A DNA stretch of 62,959 bases from Sedimentisphaerales bacterium (GTDB lineage: Bacteria > Planctomycetota > Phycisphaerae > Sedimentisphaerales > Anaerobacaceae): NCBI GenBank assembly GCA_016936075.1, contig JAFGPS010000055.1, forward strand, positions 1 through 62,959. The letters run 5' to 3'. Shown here piece by piece: positions 61,368-62,959 of this stretch. Position numbers and translations under genes: made by a program. Every line of letters starts with the position of its first letter. Position 1 is the stretch's first letter. Below the pieces are notes generated by a model. The model made no database searches and was not told the DNA's origin. It worked only from the letters and a program-made list of their open reading frames with translations.

Positions 61368-61789
61368 TATAATTAAGAGTAATAATTTTATGTAGTACGT
61401 AAGCGTAGGAAAAACTCCTGCAACACATTATTTTTATTACGGGAGCTTTTCTTCTATTTTATATTACAACGACCAAAACAAGCAATTATATAAACATACA
61501 TTATTATATTTGAGGATTATATTAATAATTATTAGATGCTATTAATCAAGGAAGGAGGTGAATAACTCCAAATCAATATCCTGGGCAGAGAATATTGACT
61601 ATTACCACGGAAGGTAATTATCTTAAAAATTGTGTATCGTTTTTGTGGACAAGTGCGTAATTGTAAAAAAAAGAAAAGTTATATTGAGAATTTTTTAAAT
61701 ATAAGTTTAATATCTTTCTTTTTCGTTTTCTTATAGATAAATCTTTCTCAATAAAAAGCGAAAATATTTCTTTAGAAAAGGAGGAAAAC
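61368..61789 (+). ncRNA. Long untranslated leader with hairpins
   Basis: The leader contains GTAGGA/TCCTGC and ATTACC/GGTAAT hairpins, a long-range ATTGAGAA (61684) and TTCTCAAT pair, and AAGGAGGTGA (61552-61561), a perfect match to the anti-Shine-Dalgarno end of 16S rRNA. That element abuts a GTG opening a 19-codon frame (61558-61617), too close for normal initiation. Regulation by RNA structure is possible; no known riboswitch is recognised. Confidence 0.35.
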
Positions 61790-62959
61790 ATGTACAAAAA
61801 AATGTGTTTATTAACCTGTTTTATTGTTATTGTTAGCGTAGCAAACATAGCTGCAGCTCTCGACCAGCCTATCGCATACTACCCAATGAATGATGGTTCG
61901 GGCACAACTGTAGAAGATGCCTCTGGTAATGGTAATGATGGTACAATAATTGGTGCCCTTGAATGGGTAGAGGGAGCACCAGACTATGGTACAGGTCTTG
62001 ATTTTCCGGCAACGGCTGGAAATTACGTCAATTGTGGAACATTTGATCCTTCAGGTGGTGATAATATATTGACTGTTTCAGCCTGGTTTAAAATTGAAAC
62101 ATTAGGCGGCTACCAATGTATTGTTGGTAAAGCTGTTGAGGAATCTGCCGGTGCAGTGCAGTGGCAATTAACTCTTACTGCAACTGGACAGTTGGGATTT
62201 AACCTTGGCGCTGGATTTGCCGCTATCAGTGATGCTGTAACTGCCGGAGAATGGCATCATGCAGCAATGACATTAAATGGAAGCGATGGAGAACTTTTCC
62301 TGGATGGAGTATCAGTAGGAACACGTACAGGTCTTGGATTAAATGCTGCCAGAGTCGATGACCCTGTAATGATTGGTGTTGTAAGATCTTTCTTGTTCAA
62401 TGGTATTATTGATGAAGTAGCTTTGTTTCATGCTGCTCTTAGTCAGGCTGATATTCAGGATGTTATGAATGGAGCCTTGACTGTAAAAGGTCCTGCTACT
62501 GGTGCAAATCCAGGTAATGGCGCTAAAGACATTCCTATTAGTTACACAACTCTTACCTGGAAACCTGGTCCATTTGCTTATACTCATGATGTATTCTTCG
62601 GTACAGATTTCAACGATGTTAATGATTCGACCGTAGATACCGTTCTTGGTGATACGATTATATCTCCTGCTCAGGAATATGATGCAAATTCATACAGTCC
62701 TGGAAAGCTTGAGTATGGTACGACATATTATTGGAGAATCGATGAAGCTAACGAGGCGCCGGACGATACAGTGTTCAAAGGCAAAGTCTGGAGCTTTACA
62801 ACAGAACCGGAAGGTATTGAACTGGGTATTGAAAATGTCGTTGGTGTAGAGGCTTATTCGCCTTCTATGGTATATGAGTATCAGGAACCAAATACTACAT
62901 ACAACGGAATCGGACTTGATGCCAATGATATGCACGACACTGATACCCATTCAATGTGG
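61790..62959 (+). CDS. Secreted LamG domain protein (5' part)
   Basis: The gene runs off the right edge after 390 codons. It begins with a signal peptide (M-Y-K-K-M-C-L-L, cleavage near A-A-A-L, about residue 24), then a LamG/concanavalin domain (about 28-220: I-A-Y-Y-P-M-N-D-G-S-G, V-S-A-W-F-K-I, E-W-H-H-A-A-M-T-L and I-D-E-V-A-L-F). A fibronectin-like segment with Y-T-H-D-V-F-F-G-T-D-F and T-Y-Y-W-R-I-D-E-A-N (about 255-340) follows. Such proteins usually end in an anchoring or sorting signal, which is outside the window. It is probably a cell-surface or extracellular protein that contacts polysaccharide. Confidence 0.9.
   Translation, partial: MYKKMCLLTCFIVIVSVANIAAALDQPIAYYPMNDGSGTTVEDASGNGNDGTIIGALEWVEGAPDYGTGLDFPATAGNYVNCGTFDPSGGDNILTVSAWFKIETLGGYQCIVGKAVEESAGAVQWQLTLTATGQLGFNLGAGFAAISDAVTAGEWHHAAMTLNGSDGELFLDGVSVGTRTGLGLNAARVDDPVMIGVVRSFLFNGIIDEVALFHAALSQADIQDVMNGALTVKGPATGANPGNGAKDIPISYTTLTWKPGPFAYTHDVFFGTDFNDVNDSTVDTVLGDTIISPAQEYDANSYSPGKLEYGTTYYWRIDEANEAPDDTVFKGKVWSFTTEPEGIELGIENVVGVEAYSPSMVYEYQEPNTTYNGIGLDANDMHDTDTHSMW

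Larger units (their letters stand above)
61106..61789. other. 684-base intergenic region
   Basis: It contains the LamG promoter and leader listed separately. The part 61106-61337 is AT-rich with no visible gene. The leader ends with a strong ribosome binding site, AAAAGGAGGAAAAC. Confidence 0.6.

Noticed and set aside
61558..61617. 19-codon frame following AAGGAGG in the LamG leader
   Set aside because: The Shine-Dalgarno element directly touches the GTG, leaving no spacing for initiation; it is kept only as part of the leader description.

Overview
The window is AT-rich bacterial chromosome of a Gram-negative type: it carries an RND pump with a TolC-like channel, Mla-type lipid transport genes and secreted LamG proteins. 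The best guess is a planctomycete of class Phycisphaerae, near Sedimentisphaerales. This rests on the tandem ECF sigma factors paired with membrane proteins that begin the exported part with a K-N-P-I-I-K-L-A-A-A-type segment, the BlaI/M56 pairs with enlarged C-terminal regions, the many LamG and CBM9-like domains, and a PTS made only of general and regulatory parts. The assignment is inference; no rRNA, tRNA, CRISPR array or intact insertion sequence was seen.

Layout. 1-1309: a small TM1266-like ACT-fold protein, an RDD membrane protein and a short remnant of a beta-propeller gene. 1684-6771: a BlaI-type repressor and a 1523-residue M56 protease fused to LolA-like, HEAT-like and SecD-head-like regions, behind a dyad operator. 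6809-11922 (minus): probable operon for a YbhN-like flippase-type protein, DUF502, hpf, ptsN, ptsH and ptsI. 12022-14172: hisI, a tiny ORF, a CPBP protease and a UbiA/MenA-type prenyltransferase.

14304-27139: five consecutive cassettes, each with an ECF sigma gene, an overlapping or abutting membrane 'effector' gene, and a near-identical terminator ending in TTTTTTATGCGC or a close variant. The effectors share an N-terminal cytoplasmic segment and one membrane segment but carry different exported parts: LolA-like, LolA plus TPR, HEAT-like, or carboxypeptidase-regulatory plus LamG. All five have an in-frame Shine-Dalgarno plus ATG just before the membrane segment. The codon four before that ATG is NGG in every case, with N being A, T, G, C and T, so the nucleotides are kept although the amino acid is not. 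This suggests a second translation start giving an exported form without the sigma-binding part.

27198-31834 (minus): MlaE, MlaF and a GlcD-GlcF fused FAD/Fe-S oxidoreductase. 32182-36522: a three-gene phosphorelay (HNVGN-type kinase, receiver-kinase, receiver-PAS). 36945-42870: RND efflux system. 43066-50961: greA, an MBL hydrolase, an ABC exporter with a PDZ-like insert, a GH130 phosphorylase, mnmG and a radical SAM protein; dispersed repeats have been absorbed into coding sequence here.

51042-60709: a second BlaI/M56 pair, in which the M56 antirepressor carries CBM9-like and LamG carbohydrate-binding modules where BlaR1 has its penicillin sensor. It is followed by a clostripain-like peptidase and by an operon for a secreted TPR/CBM9 protein with a histidine kinase and an OmpR/PhoB-type regulator. 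I read this stretch as a candidate glycan-sensing regulatory locus. 61338-62959: a strong promoter, a roughly 415-nt leader and the 5' part of a secreted LamG protein that runs off the window.
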